64,000 nucleotides of DNA from Psychromonas sp. SP041 (GCF_000470315.2 NZ_CBRF02000017.1:1-64000); one strand, 5' to 3'; counted from the first letter of the stretch, positions 27,927 to 38,417 are shown. Translations and numbers: made by a program. The notes: generated by a model not told the origin, from the letters alone.

Positions 27927-28142
27927 ATCAATAAAATTAACCCTAAAAAACTGCTTCGTAGTAAATGGACAGCAGTTAAATCTATTAACAAAGAGAAGCA
28001 CTTTTTAATTACAGAAGTCGATTTTGACGAGGATGGAGGTGTGATTTTGTGTTTATTAGAAGCAATCATTTCACATCGTACAACAGATATTAATTGGCAT
28101 GATTTAAAAGATACTGAACAATGGTTGCAAGGTTGGAAGTAA
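27927..28142 (+). CDS. Small Trp-rich conserved protein (TIGR02450-like), start uncertain
   Basis: About 71 residues. INPKKLLRSKWTAVKSINKE, EKHFLITEVDFDE, LEAIISHRTTDINWHDLKD and WLQGW match the small tryptophan-rich TIGR02450 family of unknown function. Family members begin just before INPKKLL. At that place there is no ATG/GTG/TTG; an ATC (27927) has GGGAG eight bases upstream. The only standard upstream start is a TTG at 27888, without a ribosome site, adding a hydrophobic 13-residue extension. Confidence 0.75.
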   Translation: MNKINPKKLLRSKWTAVKSINKEKHFLITEVDFDEDGGVILCLLEAIISHRTTDINWHDLKDTEQWLQGWK

Positions 28143-28336
28143 CACGCATTATTTCTTAAGGTTGCTATTACTAGGACGATTTATAATTAAAGTTATTCGT
28201 TATATTTTAACTTCGCATTAAAAACGTTATTCTAAGGTGATGTCTATAAGTCTTTTCTTTAGATTGAAAATCGTATTCTTTGTCTTTCGTTTCACTGCGG
28301 TAGATAAAATCTCAAACTTAATGACGTTGGAGTCAC

Positions 28337-29329
28337 ATGGAACAGTTTATACCTGCAAAAGGACTTTCTAACAAACATTTACAATCTATATTGTCGAGTG
28401 CTGGTCCACGTAAGTTCTTTGAGAAACGTCGGAGTGCTGAGTTACTAACATCTTCCCAATCAGAAGTGATTACCACTCCCCAAGGTGTAAAATTACTTGG
28501 TTCACTTTCAAAAACTAAAGCTGCATGTAAAGGGGTAGCCATTCTTTTACACGGTTGGGAAGGGTGCTCTGAATCTTTGTATATGTTATCTAATGGTCAA
28601 AAGTTATTAGATGATGGTTACGATGTATTTCGTTTAAACTTTAGAGATCATGGTGGCACGCAGCATTTAAATAAAGATCTTTTTAATTCAATGCGTTTAG
28701 AAGAAATTGTAGAAGCAGTAAAATTCTTATGTCAAAAATACGGTGGCGCACATAATCTATTGTGTGGGTATTCTTTAGGTGGAAATTTCTGTTTACGCGT
28801 TGCTAACTTAGCCAAAGAACACAATATAAAGCTAGAACAAGCCATTGCAGTTTGTCCTTTATTAGATCCCCCTACGACAATGAATGAATTAAATAACGGC
28901 TTTTTTATCTATGAAAAATATTTTGTTAAACGATGGAAAAGCTCTTTATTTAAAAAGCTAAAACACCATAATCATTTCACTTATGGCGAACAACTTAAAA
29001 AGCTAAAAACATTAGATGAAATGAATGAATTCTTTGTTATTGGACATACTGATTTTACTAGCACGCAAGAATATTTTGAAGGTTATTCGATCCTCGGAAA
29101 TGGTTTAAGTAAACTTGCTATTCCTACCACCATCATAACCTCTTTAGATGATCCTATGATTCCGGCTAAACAGTTAAATGATCTGTTTTCCTCTGAATGG
29201 TTAACTATTGATTTACAGAAAAATGGCGGACATTGCGCATTTATCCAAAATTGGAAGTTAGAAAGTTGGGCGAGTAAACGAGTGGTTTATTTAGCGAATA
29301 AGCAATATCAGAAATGTTTATCGCTTTAA
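28337..29329 (+). CDS. YheT-family alpha/beta-fold hydrolase
   Basis: 330 residues. Nucleophile elbow GYSLGGNF, oxyanion region LLHGWEGCSES, LNFRDHGGT, then catalytic Asp in TSLDDPMIP and His in NGGHCAF. This is the COG0429/YheT group, cytosolic hydrolases of unknown substrate. N terminus FIPAKGLSNKHLQSILSS is typical. GGAG lies just before the ATG. It stands alone. Confidence 0.88.
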   Translation: MEQFIPAKGLSNKHLQSILSSAGPRKFFEKRRSAELLTSSQSEVITTPQGVKLLGSLSKTKAACKGVAILLHGWEGCSESLYMLSNGQKLLDDGYDVFRLNFRDHGGTQHLNKDLFNSMRLEEIVEAVKFLCQKYGGAHNLLCGYSLGGNFCLRVANLAKEHNIKLEQAIAVCPLLDPPTTMNELNNGFFIYEKYFVKRWKSSLFKKLKHHNHFTYGEQLKKLKTLDEMNEFFVIGHTDFTSTQEYFEGYSILGNGLSKLAIPTTIITSLDDPMIPAKQLNDLFSSEWLTIDLQKNGGHCAFIQNWKLESWASKRVVYLANKQYQKCLSL

Positions 29330-29892
29330 TTTTACCGTTAGCGGTCACTTTATCTTTATCTCTAGTTTCGCTCCTTTCTTTATAATTAAAGTAATTGATT
29401 CTTATGATGTTTTAATGGAAAAGATGAATGTTATTTACCCTCATACTTTTTTAAGCCATTTTCACTATAGCGTTTAAGACACTTTTAAAATACTTGAATG
29501 TGAACTTGGTTGATGGCTAAACAATGCTTTATTACATGCAATATTATGTTATTAAACTTAATGAACAAAAATCACAAAGCATCCTCTATTTTTATAACCA
29601 CATATTTTGTGTATAGAAAATATCTGCTCTATTTTTTACCCATTGTATCGATCTAGATCTCACTTTGTTGTCTGTTTACTAAATACACTGATTTTACTTT
29701 TTAAATATACGCCTTTCATTTTCGGTCTGATCAGCACAACTCGTGTTACTAAAGCAGACTAAACAGATGAATCATTTAAGGTGTTCGATTTCATTGTTGC
29801 TAATTGAGTGAGCACCACGATTAACTTATAAATTAAATATTTAAATAAACTAACTTGTGGCAGTGTGGCTGCCTTTTGAAAAGGAAAATATT
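29330..29892. other. Intergenic region upstream of udp
   Basis: No gene seen in 560 bases. It includes a CRP-like site at 29647-29662. In enterobacteria udp is controlled by CRP and CytR, so this long leader probably carries the control of the udp-cdd unit. Confidence 0.4.
29647..29662. promoter_or_regulatory. Weak CRP-like site upstream of udp
   Basis: ATCGATCTAGATCTCA agrees with the palindrome TGTGATCTAGATCACA at 12 of 16 positions, with the right half good and the left half poor. About 230 bp before udp. Confidence 0.3.
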
Positions 29893-30651
29893 ATGTCTGA
29901 TGTATTTCATTTAGGATTAACTAAAGCGATGTTAGATGGTGCAACGTTAGCGATTGTACCGGGCGATCCTGAGCGTGTTAAGCGCATTGCTGAATTAATG
30001 GATAATGCGACGTTTTTAGCAAGCCATCGCGAATATACTATTTATCTTGCGTATATCGACGCTAAAGCAGTAGTGGTTTGTTCAACGGGTATTGGTGGTC
30101 CATCAACGTCTATTGCAGTGGAAGAACTTGCACAATTAGGTGTTCGTACTTTCTTACGTATTGGTACGACTGGTGCAATTCAACCGCATGTGAATGTGGG
30201 TGATGTGATTGTGACACAAGCATCGGTTCGTTTAGATGGAGCAAGTTTACATTTTGCACCGTTGGAATATCCTGCTGTTGCTGATTTTAATGCAACGACA
30301 GCCATGGTAGCGGCGTGTCGTGATGCGAATATCGAACCTCATGTGGGTATTACTGCATCAAGTGATACTTTTTACCCTGGCCAAGAACGCTATGATACGG
30401 TATCTGGTCGCGTTATTCGTCAATTCCAAGGTTCGATGCAAGAGTGGCAAGAACTTGGCGTACTAAATTATGAAATGGAATCATCTACCTTATTTACGAT
30501 GTGTGCATCGCAAGGATGGGCAGCCGCTTGTGTCGCTGGGGTTATTGTTAACCGTACGCAGCAAGAGATTCCAGACGAAGCAACCATGAAAAAAACAGAG
30601 TCTCACGCGATATCAATCGTTGTTGCAGCCGCTAAGAAGTTATTAAAATAA
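29893..30651 (+). CDS. udp: Uridine phosphorylase
   Basis: Splits uridine into uracil and ribose 1-phosphate. 252 residues from the ATG at 29893, which has AAAAGG upstream; a frame opening 12 codons earlier is not family sequence. [43 protein letters not shown] and [11 protein letters not shown] are NP-I family motifs of Udp type. First gene of the nucleoside region; cdd follows 46 bp later. Confidence 0.96.
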   Translation: MSDVFHLGLTKAMLDGATLAIVPGDPERVKRIAELMDNATFLASHREYTIYLAYIDAKAVVVCSTGIGGPSTSIAVEELAQLGVRTFLRIGTTGAIQPHVNVGDVIVTQASVRLDGASLHFAPLEYPAVADFNATTAMVAACRDANIEPHVGITASSDTFYPGQERYDTVSGRVIRQFQGSMQEWQELGVLNYEMESSTLFTMCASQGWAAACVAGVIVNRTQQEIPDEATMKKTESHAISIVVAAAKKLLK

Positions 30652-30697
30652 ATAGTAGCGATTAACATTTAAAGCTATAAAAATCAGGGAATATAAA

Positions 30698-31105
30698 ATG
30701 AAGAAGAATTACTTTAGTGAATTAAAAGTGTTATTAGATAACAGCTCTGCGCCTTACTCAGGCTTTAATGTCGCGTCTGTCGTTGTCTGTAAAGATGGAC
30801 GAGAGTTTAAAGGTGTCAATGTAGAATCTGCTGCTTACCCGACGACTATTTGTGCTGAACGTAATGCTATTTTTACTGCTGTTGCGGAAGGCATTACTAA
30901 AGGTGATATTCAAGAAGTACATATTGCTGCTCGTAACGCAGAAAAACTGTTAGTGACAGCACACCCTTGTGGATCATGTCGCCAAGTAATCGCAGAGCAA
31001 TCGATGAATGATTGCCTCGTTTATAGTTATGAATCAGAATCGGTATACACACAGAATACGATTGCAGATTTATTGCCTTTTGCTTTTTTAGGTGCTGAGC
31101 TTTAA
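30698..31105 (+). CDS. cdd: Cytidine deaminase, short tetrameric type
   Basis: Turns cytidine/deoxycytidine into uridine/deoxyuridine, feeding Udp and DeoA. 135 residues: the small tetrameric form, not the 294-residue E. coli enzyme. Zinc site: Cys and catalytic Glu in TICAERNAIF, then HPCGSCRQVI. FNVASVVVCKDG and NVESAAYP are substrate-binding stretches. AGGGA before the ATG. Confidence 0.94.
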   Translation: MKKNYFSELKVLLDNSSAPYSGFNVASVVVCKDGREFKGVNVESAAYPTTICAERNAIFTAVAEGITKGDIQEVHIAARNAEKLLVTAHPCGSCRQVIAEQSMNDCLVYSYESESVYTQNTIADLLPFAFLGAEL

Positions 31106-31124
31106 ACACTTTATGTTTTAATTT

Positions 31125-31180
31125 GAAGGCACAAAACTGATTTTAGTACTAAATGATATTAGTTTTTTACCTTCTTTTTT
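31125..31180 (+). terminator. Terminator of udp-cdd
   Basis: GAAGGCACAAAACTGA (31125-31140) pairs with 31159-31174 at 13 of 16 positions (some wobble), followed by a T run. It lies just past cdd and just before the end of the opposite-strand gene. Confidence 0.65.
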
Positions 31181-31210
31181 AACCTTTAATTTTGACTATT
31201 TCCTTCATAC

Positions 31211-32572
31211 TTACTCTGTATAATCACTTAAATAAATTGCTTCATTTAATAACTCAGTTGCAGTTAAAGCACTCTCTATCAAGCCAAATGACATCGCAGG
31301 TGTTTTATCTCGATGAGCCTGACAAAAATTAAATAATACTCGATGAATTTCTGAAAAATTAGCAATGGTATTGAAGCTATTTAAGCTTTTATTTAAGTTT
31401 TGTTCTAAATAGGTGTAATAACGATTTAAGTGATCCGTATCATTCAAGTGAAAAGGGATGTCATTTTTTGAGTTATTAGTAATTGAAGAATAAGCACCGA
31501 GTTCAAAGCTAAACCAACGATCACCCCACCAACCTATTTTTTTATTATTAAGTACTTCTTGGTTATTCAGAAAGGGCAAATAATAATACACATCTGCTTT
31601 ACCCGTTTTAATTTCTGGATACGCTGACATGACGGCAGCTGCTCGAATGCTACTTTCTAATTCGATGTAATGACTATAACGCTGTGCTTTTTGAATAAAA
31701 GCTCTTAATAATGAAAAATGCACATAAACGAGCTTATTGGGATACAGCAAGTTGCAATGGTTAATGGCCTTTATTTCTCCAATCAATAACTTCTCAAAAT
31801 GCTTGCGATATAACGTTTGTTGATAATGCTGTTTGATTTCATTTTCTACATTATTCGCATGAGTATCTTTAATGATCGTATTTTCACAGGTGTTATAAAC
31901 ATCTCGTTCAAGTAGCTTTTGTTTAGTTAAGTTATTCGTTTGTAATAAAACATAGCCGCTTTCAGCTTCTGCACTAAGGAGTGTATAAAAACCACGTTTA
32001 TGGTGTAAATGTAAAACCTTACCTTCAGTTTGTAGTGCAATGTACTTACGTTCCATCACATCTTGCTCTTTTAAACGGCTATAATTAGTAAATAAGAGTG
32101 ACAACTTTTCAAGATAAAAGTAATAAAGGCGTGCCGATAACCCTGTTTTTCTAATCGCGACATTGATGTCTAAATTATCAATAATCGTCTGTAATACTTG
32201 TCTAATCGCATCAATATTTTTATGTCGACCTAAACTATATATACGATGACAATTATTACACTTTAAACGTTGTGTTCCAGCCCCTGTAAAACCATGTAAT
32301 TTCGCAGTGTTTTTTTCATTAAAAAAGAAATATTGATAGCAGTGTTTGCAGTGTGTAATTTTTCTAGCGAAGTGAAACGTTAGCTTTTCTTTTTGGATAT
32401 TTTCAATTAATTCGTTATTGATCCAAGGTGGATTACTTCCACAGGCCTTACATTCCACTGAAAGGTAACCTAAACGTCTACTTTTATAAACATAGTCTTC
32501 GCTTCCATTTACACCAAAATTTTTGCAACTTATTGTTTTGCAACAATTAAAGTCTTTTCTAATATCAAACAT
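31211..32572 (-). CDS. Unknown zinc-ribbon protein with helix-turn-helix-like region
   Basis: 453 residues from the ATG at 32572 (GAGGTG seven bases before). Not recognised as a named family. The first 130 residues hold paired cysteines typical of zinc ribbons: FNCCKTISCKNFG, VECKACGSNPP, ITHCKHCYQY and LKCNNCHRIYSLG. The last, preceded by GFTGAGTQR, resembles the InsA/IS1 zinc-ribbon. Next, DINVAIRKTGLSARLYYFYL looks like a helix-turn-helix. The remaining 280 residues are aromatic-rich with no known catalytic motif seen. It lies between cdd and transaldolase, divergent from the latter. A regulator or domesticated transposase-like protein is possible. Confidence 0.7.
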   Translation of the reverse strand: MFDIRKDFNCCKTISCKNFGVNGSEDYVYKSRRLGYLSVECKACGSNPPWINNELIENIQKEKLTFHFARKITHCKHCYQYFFFNEKNTAKLHGFTGAGTQRLKCNNCHRIYSLGRHKNIDAIRQVLQTIIDNLDINVAIRKTGLSARLYYFYLEKLSLLFTNYSRLKEQDVMERKYIALQTEGKVLHLHHKRGFYTLLSAEAESGYVLLQTNNLTKQKLLERDVYNTCENTIIKDTHANNVENEIKQHYQQTLYRKHFEKLLIGEIKAINHCNLLYPNKLVYVHFSLLRAFIQKAQRYSHYIELESSIRAAAVMSAYPEIKTGKADVYYYLPFLNNQEVLNNKKIGWWGDRWFSFELGAYSSITNNSKNDIPFHLNDTDHLNRYYTYLEQNLNKSLNSFNTIANFSEIHRVLFNFCQAHRDKTPAMSFGLIESALTATELLNEAIYLSDYTE

Positions 32573-32991
32573 AATGTTCACCTCTGTGTGCCACTTTAAC
32601 ATAAACAACATATTTTGTTAGCACCAGCAAATGCAAAGATTGCAATGTTAATTCTAGTGACTTAGATCTCATTTTAAGATGGTTCGAATCCCTAAAATTT
32701 GTTAATAACGAAATCGCAAGAAAGAAAGAATTAAGAAAAACAGTGACGTTGTTTACAGATAGATTTTAGAGATACAGACTAACTTTTTAACATTATCTTT
32801 ATCAATTTGAATTGAATTATACAGTCAGGTGTTTTTGAATTGTTTGGGGTGTTGACATTGGTTTTATTAAACCATCAATAAGCATTAGCTTATCCCTTTT
32901 TTTATCGTAAAAATATCTTTTATATTAAAGATAAAATGCCTTCTAAGTTGTTTCAGCTTGTTAAGGATGAATAGAGTGAAAGGAAATAAAT
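32573..32991. other. Divergent control region, zinc-ribbon gene / transaldolase
   Basis: About 420 AT-rich bases with no gene. Contains a CRP-like site at 32656-32671 and a small inverted repeat (TATCTTTTA/TAAAGATA near 32917-32936) before the transaldolase gene. Confidence 0.4.
32656..32671. promoter_or_regulatory. CRP-like site
   Basis: AGTGACTTAGATCTCA matches TGTGATCTAGATCACA at 12 of 16, with each five-base half-site at four of five. Located 85 bp before the zinc-ribbon gene and 320 bp before the transaldolase gene. Confidence 0.35.
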
Positions 32992-33942
32992 ATGCAAAAT
33001 AAATTAGAGCAGTTACGCAAAGTAACAACCGTTGTTGCAGATACCGGTGATATTGAAGCAATTAAACAATACCAACCAGAAGATGCAACAACTAATCCAT
33101 CACTTATCTTAAAAGCGGCAACGATTGAAGCCTATGCTCCCCTTATTGCTGACGCTATTGATTATGCAAAAAAACAAAGTGCAGACAAGCAACAACAAGT
33201 TGAGATTGCTTGTGACATGTTGGCTGTCAATATTGGTAAAGAGATTTTAAAAACAATACCTGGTCGCATTTCTACAGAAGTTGATGCGCGCCTTTCTTAC
33301 GACACTGATGCAAGTTTAGCGAAAGCCCGTCAATTGATAAAAATGTATAACGATGCAGGAATAAACAATGATCGTATCTTAATCAAGCTAGCGGCTACTT
33401 GGAACGGTATTCAAGCAGCTAAAGTACTTGAAAAAGAAGGGATTAACTGTAATCTCACGCTGCTTTTTTCATTCGCACAGGCACAGGCTTGTGCTGAAGC
33501 CAATGTGTTTTTAATTTCGCCATTTGTTGGCCGCATTATGGATTGGTATAAAGCGAAGCAGGGAACAGACTTTTCTGCTGCTGAAGACCCTGGTGTCTTG
33601 TCTGTAAGTAAAATTTACGACTACTACAAAGCACACGGTTATAAAACGGTTGTGATGGGCGCAAGTTTCAGAAACATAGGTGAAATTTTAGAGCTTGCTG
33701 GCTGTGACCGTTTAACGATTAGCCCACAATTATTACAAGAGCTAAGTGAGACAGAAGGGCAGGTTGAAACCAAATTATTTTCTGATGTCGATGTAAAAGC
33801 AACCCCAGCACCGTTAACGGAAGCTGAGTTTTTATGGGATCATAATCAAGACCCGATGGCCATTGAAAAATTAGCGGAAGGTATTCGCAATTTTGCTATC
33901 GATCAAAATAAATTAGAAACAATGATCATGGAAAAATTATAG
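32992..33942 (+). CDS. talB: Transaldolase
   Basis: Pentose phosphate pathway: moves a dihydroxyacetone unit between sugar phosphates. 316 residues. [12 protein letters not shown] at the N terminus, Schiff-base Lys132 in [24 protein letters not shown] and [11 protein letters not shown] are class I transaldolase signatures. Placed upstream of the NupC-type transporter and deo genes, it would help use ribose phosphate released from nucleosides (inference). Confidence 0.95.
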   Translation: MQNKLEQLRKVTTVVADTGDIEAIKQYQPEDATTNPSLILKAATIEAYAPLIADAIDYAKKQSADKQQQVEIACDMLAVNIGKEILKTIPGRISTEVDARLSYDTDASLAKARQLIKMYNDAGINNDRILIKLAATWNGIQAAKVLEKEGINCNLTLLFSFAQAQACAEANVFLISPFVGRIMDWYKAKQGTDFSAAEDPGVLSVSKIYDYYKAHGYKTVVMGASFRNIGEILELAGCDRLTISPQLLQELSETEGQVETKLFSDVDVKATPAPLTEAEFLWDHNQDPMAIEKLAEGIRNFAIDQNKLETMIMEKL

Positions 33943-34099
33943 TCATTGTTTAAGAAATTTGGTTTGTTAAGGAAATAACAAACCAGCCAATATTCGAATA
34001 TCTCGGATTATACATGCCTGGGTTGGCCAGGATATTAGATGAAGATGACTGTTGGGTTATTCTTCAGTCAAATTGACATAAATGAAATGGAGTACAAAT
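33943..34099 (+). other. Possibly structured leader of nupC
   Basis: Contains two small hairpins: GGTTTGTTA/TAACAAACC (33961-33984) and CCTGG/CCAGG (34017-34031). No known riboswitch class recognised. Confidence 0.3.
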
Positions 34100-35356
34100 A
34101 TGCAAATCATCATGGGTTTAGTGGGGATTATTTCCTTACTGTTAATTGCTTTTATTTTTTCTAAGCATAAAAAATCAATTAACTACCGTACTGTTGGTGG
34201 TGCTTTCGCGATACAAGCAATTATACCTGCTTTTGTTATATTTACTCCGTGGGGCGCGTCATTTCTACAGGGTATTTCAGCTGCAGTTCAAGGTGTAATT
34301 AATAGTGCCAACGCCGGTGTTAGCTTCCTATTTGGTGGTTTAGTCTCTGGCAAAATGTTTGAAGTATTTGGCGGTGGCGGTTTTGTCTTTGCTTTTAAAG
34401 TACTCCCTATCATTATCTTCTTTGCGTCATTCATGGCTGTACTGTATTACCTAGGTATTATGCAATTCATTATCAAAATATTTGGTGGTGCATTACAAAA
34501 ATTGTTAGGCACTAGCCGTACTGAATCAATGTCTGCAGCTGCTAACGTATTTGTTGGTCAAACTGAAGCGCCATTAGTCGTTAAACCTTACATTAAACAC
34601 ATGACTCGCTCTGAGTTATTCGCTGTTATGTGTGGTGGTTTAGCTTCGGTAGCCGGTTCTGTATTAGTAGGTTATGCATCGCTAGGTGTTAGTCTTGAAT
34701 ACTTAATCGCTGCTTCTTTCATGGCTGCACCTGGTGGCTTATTAATGGCAAAAATTCTTGAGCCAGAAACTGAAGTTGCTAAAGAGCTAACAGCTGAAGA
34801 ATTAGCTGCCGATGATGACGAAGATAAACCTGTTAATGTTATCGATGCCGCGGCGTCAGGTGCTTCTTCAGGTCTTAAATTAGCGTTAAATGTTGGTGCA
34901 ATGTTAATTGCATTCATCGCATTAATTGCTTTAATTAATACTATCTTAGGTTCATTTGGTGATGTTATTGGTATTCAAGCATTAACACTGGAACAAATTT
35001 TAGGTTACTTATTTGCACCAATCGCTTTCTTAATTGGTATCCCATGGTCTGAAGCCGTTGTAGCAGGTAGTCTTTTAGGTCAAAAGCTAGTAGTGAATGA
35101 GTTTGTTGCTTACATCAACTTCATGGGTGTTAAAGATGCGTTAAGTGAACACTCTCAAGTTATTATCACTGTTGCTTTATGTGGTTTTGCTAACCTATCT
35201 TCGATGGCTATTTTATTAGGTGGTCTAGGTGTATTAGCCCCGTCACGTCGCCCTGATATTGCTCGTTTAGGTTTGAAAGCGGTAATGGCTGGTACATTAT
35301 CTAACTTAATGAGTGCAACATTAGTCGGTATCTTCTTTGCACTAAGTATTGCATAG
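34100..35356 (+). CDS. nupC: NupC-family nucleoside:cation symporter
   Basis: Inner-membrane concentrative nucleoside transporter, 418 residues. Conserved core: [49 protein letters not shown] (split here), and [18 protein letters not shown]. The ATG at 34100 has GGAG upstream and begins with a membrane helix; an in-frame ATG at 34082 is less likely. With the Tsx-type channel downstream it gives uptake across both membranes. Confidence 0.94.
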   Translation: MQIIMGLVGIISLLLIAFIFSKHKKSINYRTVGGAFAIQAIIPAFVIFTPWGASFLQGISAAVQGVINSANAGVSFLFGGLVSGKMFEVFGGGGFVFAFKVLPIIIFFASFMAVLYYLGIMQFIIKIFGGALQKLLGTSRTESMSAAANVFVGQTEAPLVVKPYIKHMTRSELFAVMCGGLASVAGSVLVGYASLGVSLEYLIAASFMAAPGGLLMAKILEPETEVAKELTAEELAADDDEDKPVNVIDAAASGASSGLKLALNVGAMLIAFIALIALINTILGSFGDVIGIQALTLEQILGYLFAPIAFLIGIPWSEAVVAGSLLGQKLVVNEFVAYINFMGVKDALSEHSQVIITVALCGFANLSSMAILLGGLGVLAPSRRPDIARLGLKAVMAGTLSNLMSATLVGIFFALSIA

Positions 35357-35380
35357 AGTTATATAAAAAATAGCTAAAAA

Positions 35381-35410
35381 TATTGAGGTGCTCGTAAAGA
35401 GCCCTCAATA
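35381..35410 (+). terminator. Terminator after nupC
   Basis: TATTGAGGTGCTC pairs with GAGCCCTCAATA with one bulged base and loop GTAAA; T-rich sequence follows. A second hairpin with 11-bp arms (35427-35437 with 35456-35466) lies just beyond. Confidence 0.75.
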
Positions 35411-35464
35411 ATACTTTCTTTTAGGTTTTAGCATTTACGTTTCTCGCTATAAACATAAATGCTA

Positions 35465-35590
35465 AACCCTAATTATTGAAACTTAAGTACTGAAATTGAT
35501 AGTACTAACACTTAAATACTGACCCTTAAGTTGTTCATGTTAAGTGCTGAGTTTTAAGTGATTAATATTAAGTGGTTAATATTAACTAAC
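35465..35590. repeat. Degenerate TTAAGTn repeats upstream of deoC
   Basis: Several imperfect copies of TTAAGTnnT(G)A and ACTTAAnTACTGA are spaced at roughly 10-20 bases between the nupC terminators and deoC. They may be a cluster of repressor sites or simple-sequence drift. Confidence 0.4.
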
Positions 35591-35613
35591 AATGAAATCA
35601 AAGGATTTTTAAA

Positions 35614-36387
35614 ATGAGTGATTTACAACAAGCATCGCGACAAGCAATTCATTTGATGGATTTAACTACGCTTAATGATAACGATACAGACCAAAAAGTC
35701 ATTGAATTATGTCAGCAAGCAAATAGCGCTGCAGGCTATACCGCCGCTGTTTGTATTTACCCTCGCTTTATTCCTATCGCGCGTAAAACATTAAAAGCAC
35801 AAAGCACAGCGGATATTAAAATCGCAACAGTGACCAATTTTCCACACGGTAATGATGATATTGAAATTGCTGTTGCTGAAACCAAAGCGGCTGTTGCTTA
35901 TGGCGCAGACGAAGTTGATTTAGTTTTTCCATACCGTGCACTGATTGCTGGTAATGCAACTGTCGGTGAAGAGATGGTTAAAGCTTGCCGTGAAGTTTGT
36001 GGCAAAGAAGTCACATTAAAAGTGATCATCGAAACGGGCGAATTAAAAACACCTGAGTTGATTGAACAAGCAAGCTTGATCTGTATTGAAGCGGGTGCTG
36101 ATTTTATTAAAACATCAACAGGAAAAGTACCTGTTAATGCAACATTAGAAGCAACTGAAGTGATGATTGGCGCGATTAAGAAGTCGGGCAAAAACGTTGG
36201 TTTTAAAGCCGCTGGTGGTGTGAAAAATGCACAAACAGCAAATGATTATATGCAGCTTGCTCGTGACATTATGGGCGATGATTGGGTTAATGCCGAACAT
36301 TTCCGTTTTGGCGCTTCAAGTTTGTTAGCAAGCTTATTATCTGAGCTTAATTTAGCTGGCAAACCTGTTGAGACAGGAGGTTACTAA
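35614..36387 (+). CDS. deoC: Deoxyribose-phosphate aldolase
   Basis: Cleaves deoxyribose 5-phosphate to acetaldehyde and glyceraldehyde 3-phosphate. 257 residues. [27 protein letters not shown], Schiff-base Lys166 in DFIKTSTGK and proton-relay Lys198 in VGFKAAGGV. The stop overlaps the deoB start (TAATG), so deoC, deoB and deoD are one operon. Confidence 0.97.
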   Translation: MSDLQQASRQAIHLMDLTTLNDNDTDQKVIELCQQANSAAGYTAAVCIYPRFIPIARKTLKAQSTADIKIATVTNFPHGNDDIEIAVAETKAAVAYGADEVDLVFPYRALIAGNATVGEEMVKACREVCGKEVTLKVIIETGELKTPELIEQASLICIEAGADFIKTSTGKVPVNATLEATEVMIGAIKKSGKNVGFKAAGGVKNAQTANDYMQLARDIMGDDWVNAEHFRFGASSLLASLLSELNLAGKPVETGGY

Positions 36388-37634
36388 TGAAACGTACTAT
36401 TTTTTTATTACTTGATTCTTTAGGCATAGGCGCAAGCCATGATGCTGACAAATTTGAAGGTAGCTTAGCAGACGGCACCGTATTTAATGATGTTGGCGCT
36501 AATACTTTTGGTAGCATTGCAAAACTTTGTGCTGCAGGTGAAGCTGATATCGGACGTAAAGGTCCTTTGTTTATTCCTAATTTAACTAAACTGGGGCTAG
36601 CACATGCTTGCCAAGGCAGTTCAGGTGAGTTCCCGATGGGATTGGATGAATCTATTGTACCCATCTCAGCTTATGGTCATGCTCAAGAGATCTCTACTGG
36701 TAAAGATACACCAAGTGGACATTGGGAAATTACAGGAGCACCTGTTTTATATGAATGGGGCTACTTTAAATCAAAGCAAAACAGTTTCCCGCAAGAATTG
36801 TTGGATGCGATTGTTGAACGTTCAGGTATTGCTGGCTATTTAGGTAACTGTCATTCATCAGGTACGGTTATTTTAGACGAGCTTGGTGAAGAACATATCA
36901 AGACAGGTAAGCCTATATTCTACACATCAAGTGACAGTGTTTTTCAGATTGCTTGTCATGAAGAAACGTATGGTTTAGATCGCTTATATGAACTATGTGA
37001 AATTGCCCGTGAATTATTAGAACCTTACAATATTGGCCGTGTTATTGCGCGTCCATTCTCAGGTGATAAAGCAGGTGATTTTGCTCGTACAGGTAATCGT
37101 CATGATTACTCAGTATTACCGCCTTCTGAAACATTACTTGATCGCATGAAAAATGCCGGTGGAGAAGTGGTTAGTATCGGTAAAATCTCTGACATATTTG
37201 CAGCGCAAGGTATTACGCAAGCCATTAAAGCGAATGGTCTTGAAGCATTGTTCGATGCAACGTTACAGTCGTTAAAAGAGGCGAAAAAAGAAACCATTAT
37301 TTTTACAAACTTTGTAAATTTTGATGCTGATTTTGGTCATCGACGCAACGTGGCAGGCTATGCCGCTGCACTTGAATATTTTGATACACGTTTGCCGGAA
37401 ATGCTTGAGTTAATGGATAAAGATGACTTATTAGTATTATCGGCGGATCACGGATGTGATCCTACATGGCCTGGTTCAGACCATACTCGTGAACATATTC
37501 CGGTTATTTTCTACGGAGAAAATGTCCCAGCAGGTTCGGTAGGACTTCGCGATACGTTTGCTGATATCGGTCAAACCATTGCGGAATACCACCAGTTACC
37601 TGATCTTGAATACGGTAAAAGTATTTTTAAATAA
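36387..37634 (+). CDS. deoB: Phosphopentomutase
   Basis: Interconverts (deoxy)ribose 1- and 5-phosphates, linking the phosphorylases to DeoC and the pentose pathway. 415 residues, a few more than in E. coli. Metal-binding [11 protein letters not shown], phosphorylated Thr in [24 protein letters not shown] and [19 protein letters not shown] are alkaline-phosphatase-superfamily motifs of this enzyme. Confidence 0.97.
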   Translation: MKRTIFLLLDSLGIGASHDADKFEGSLADGTVFNDVGANTFGSIAKLCAAGEADIGRKGPLFIPNLTKLGLAHACQGSSGEFPMGLDESIVPISAYGHAQEISTGKDTPSGHWEITGAPVLYEWGYFKSKQNSFPQELLDAIVERSGIAGYLGNCHSSGTVILDELGEEHIKTGKPIFYTSSDSVFQIACHEETYGLDRLYELCEIARELLEPYNIGRVIARPFSGDKAGDFARTGNRHDYSVLPPSETLLDRMKNAGGEVVSIGKISDIFAAQGITQAIKANGLEALFDATLQSLKEAKKETIIFTNFVNFDADFGHRRNVAGYAAALEYFDTRLPEMLELMDKDDLLVLSADHGCDPTWPGSDHTREHIPVIFYGENVPAGSVGLRDTFADIGQTIAEYHQLPDLEYGKSIFK

Positions 37635-37652
37635 AATTTTGGAGAAATAAAG

Positions 37653-38363
37653 ATGGCAACACCACATATTAACGCAGTCGATGGCGCATTTGCAGAAACA
37701 GTATTAATGCCTGGCGACCCACTACGCGCAAAGTACATTGCAGACAACTTTTTAGAAGATGTAGTGCAAGTAACTGATGTACGTAACATGTTAGGTTTTA
37801 CTGGTACTTACAAAGGTAAGAAAATATCAGTAATGGGAAGTGGTATGGGCATTCCTTCTTGCTCAATTTATGCAACGGAACTGATTAAAGATTACGGCGT
37901 TAAAAGCATTATCCGTGTGGGTAGTTGTGGCGCGGTTAGTCCTGATATCAAAGTGCGTGATGTGATCATCGGTATGGGTGCTTCAACAGACTCAAAAGCA
38001 AATCGTATTCGTTTTGCTAACCATGATTTCGCGGCTATCGCGAGTTACGAGCTATTAGAAAAAGCAGTAAACGCAGCACGAGCTCATGGTATTAAAGCAC
38101 AAGTAGGGAATATATTTTCTGCTGATACTTTCTATACGCCTGAGCCACAAGTATTCGACACACTAGAAAAATACAATATTTTAGGTGTAGAAATGGAAGC
38201 CGCTGGTTTATATGGTGTTGCTGCTGAATATGGTGCAAAAGCGTTATGTATTTTGACGGTATCGGATCATATCCGTACTGGCGAACAACTATCTTCTGAT
38301 GAGCGTCAAACAAGCTTTAATGAGATGGTATTAATCGCACTTGATTCTGTAGTTGCAGAATAA
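37653..38363 (+). CDS. deoD: Purine nucleoside phosphorylase
   Basis: Hexameric bacterial PNP: splits purine (deoxy)nucleosides. 236 residues. [43 protein letters not shown] and [13 protein letters not shown] are family signatures. It follows deoB by 18 bp with GGAG before the ATG. Imperfect hairpin at 38380-38417 follows. Confidence 0.97.
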   Translation: MATPHINAVDGAFAETVLMPGDPLRAKYIADNFLEDVVQVTDVRNMLGFTGTYKGKKISVMGSGMGIPSCSIYATELIKDYGVKSIIRVGSCGAVSPDIKVRDVIIGMGASTDSKANRIRFANHDFAAIASYELLEKAVNAARAHGIKAQVGNIFSADTFYTPEPQVFDTLEKYNILGVEMEAAGLYGVAAEYGAKALCILTVSDHIRTGEQLSSDERQTSFNEMVLIALDSVVAE

Positions 38364-38379
38364 AAGAGTGTGAAAAAGA

Positions 38380-38417
38380 CCTGACGTTGAAGTTTATTTT
38401 ATAGCATTAATGTCAGG
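38380..38417 (+). terminator. Stem-loop after deoD
   Basis: CCTGACGTT pairs with AATGTCAGG (one G-U) across a 20-base loop; followed by CATTTTAT. A moderate terminator. Confidence 0.5.
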
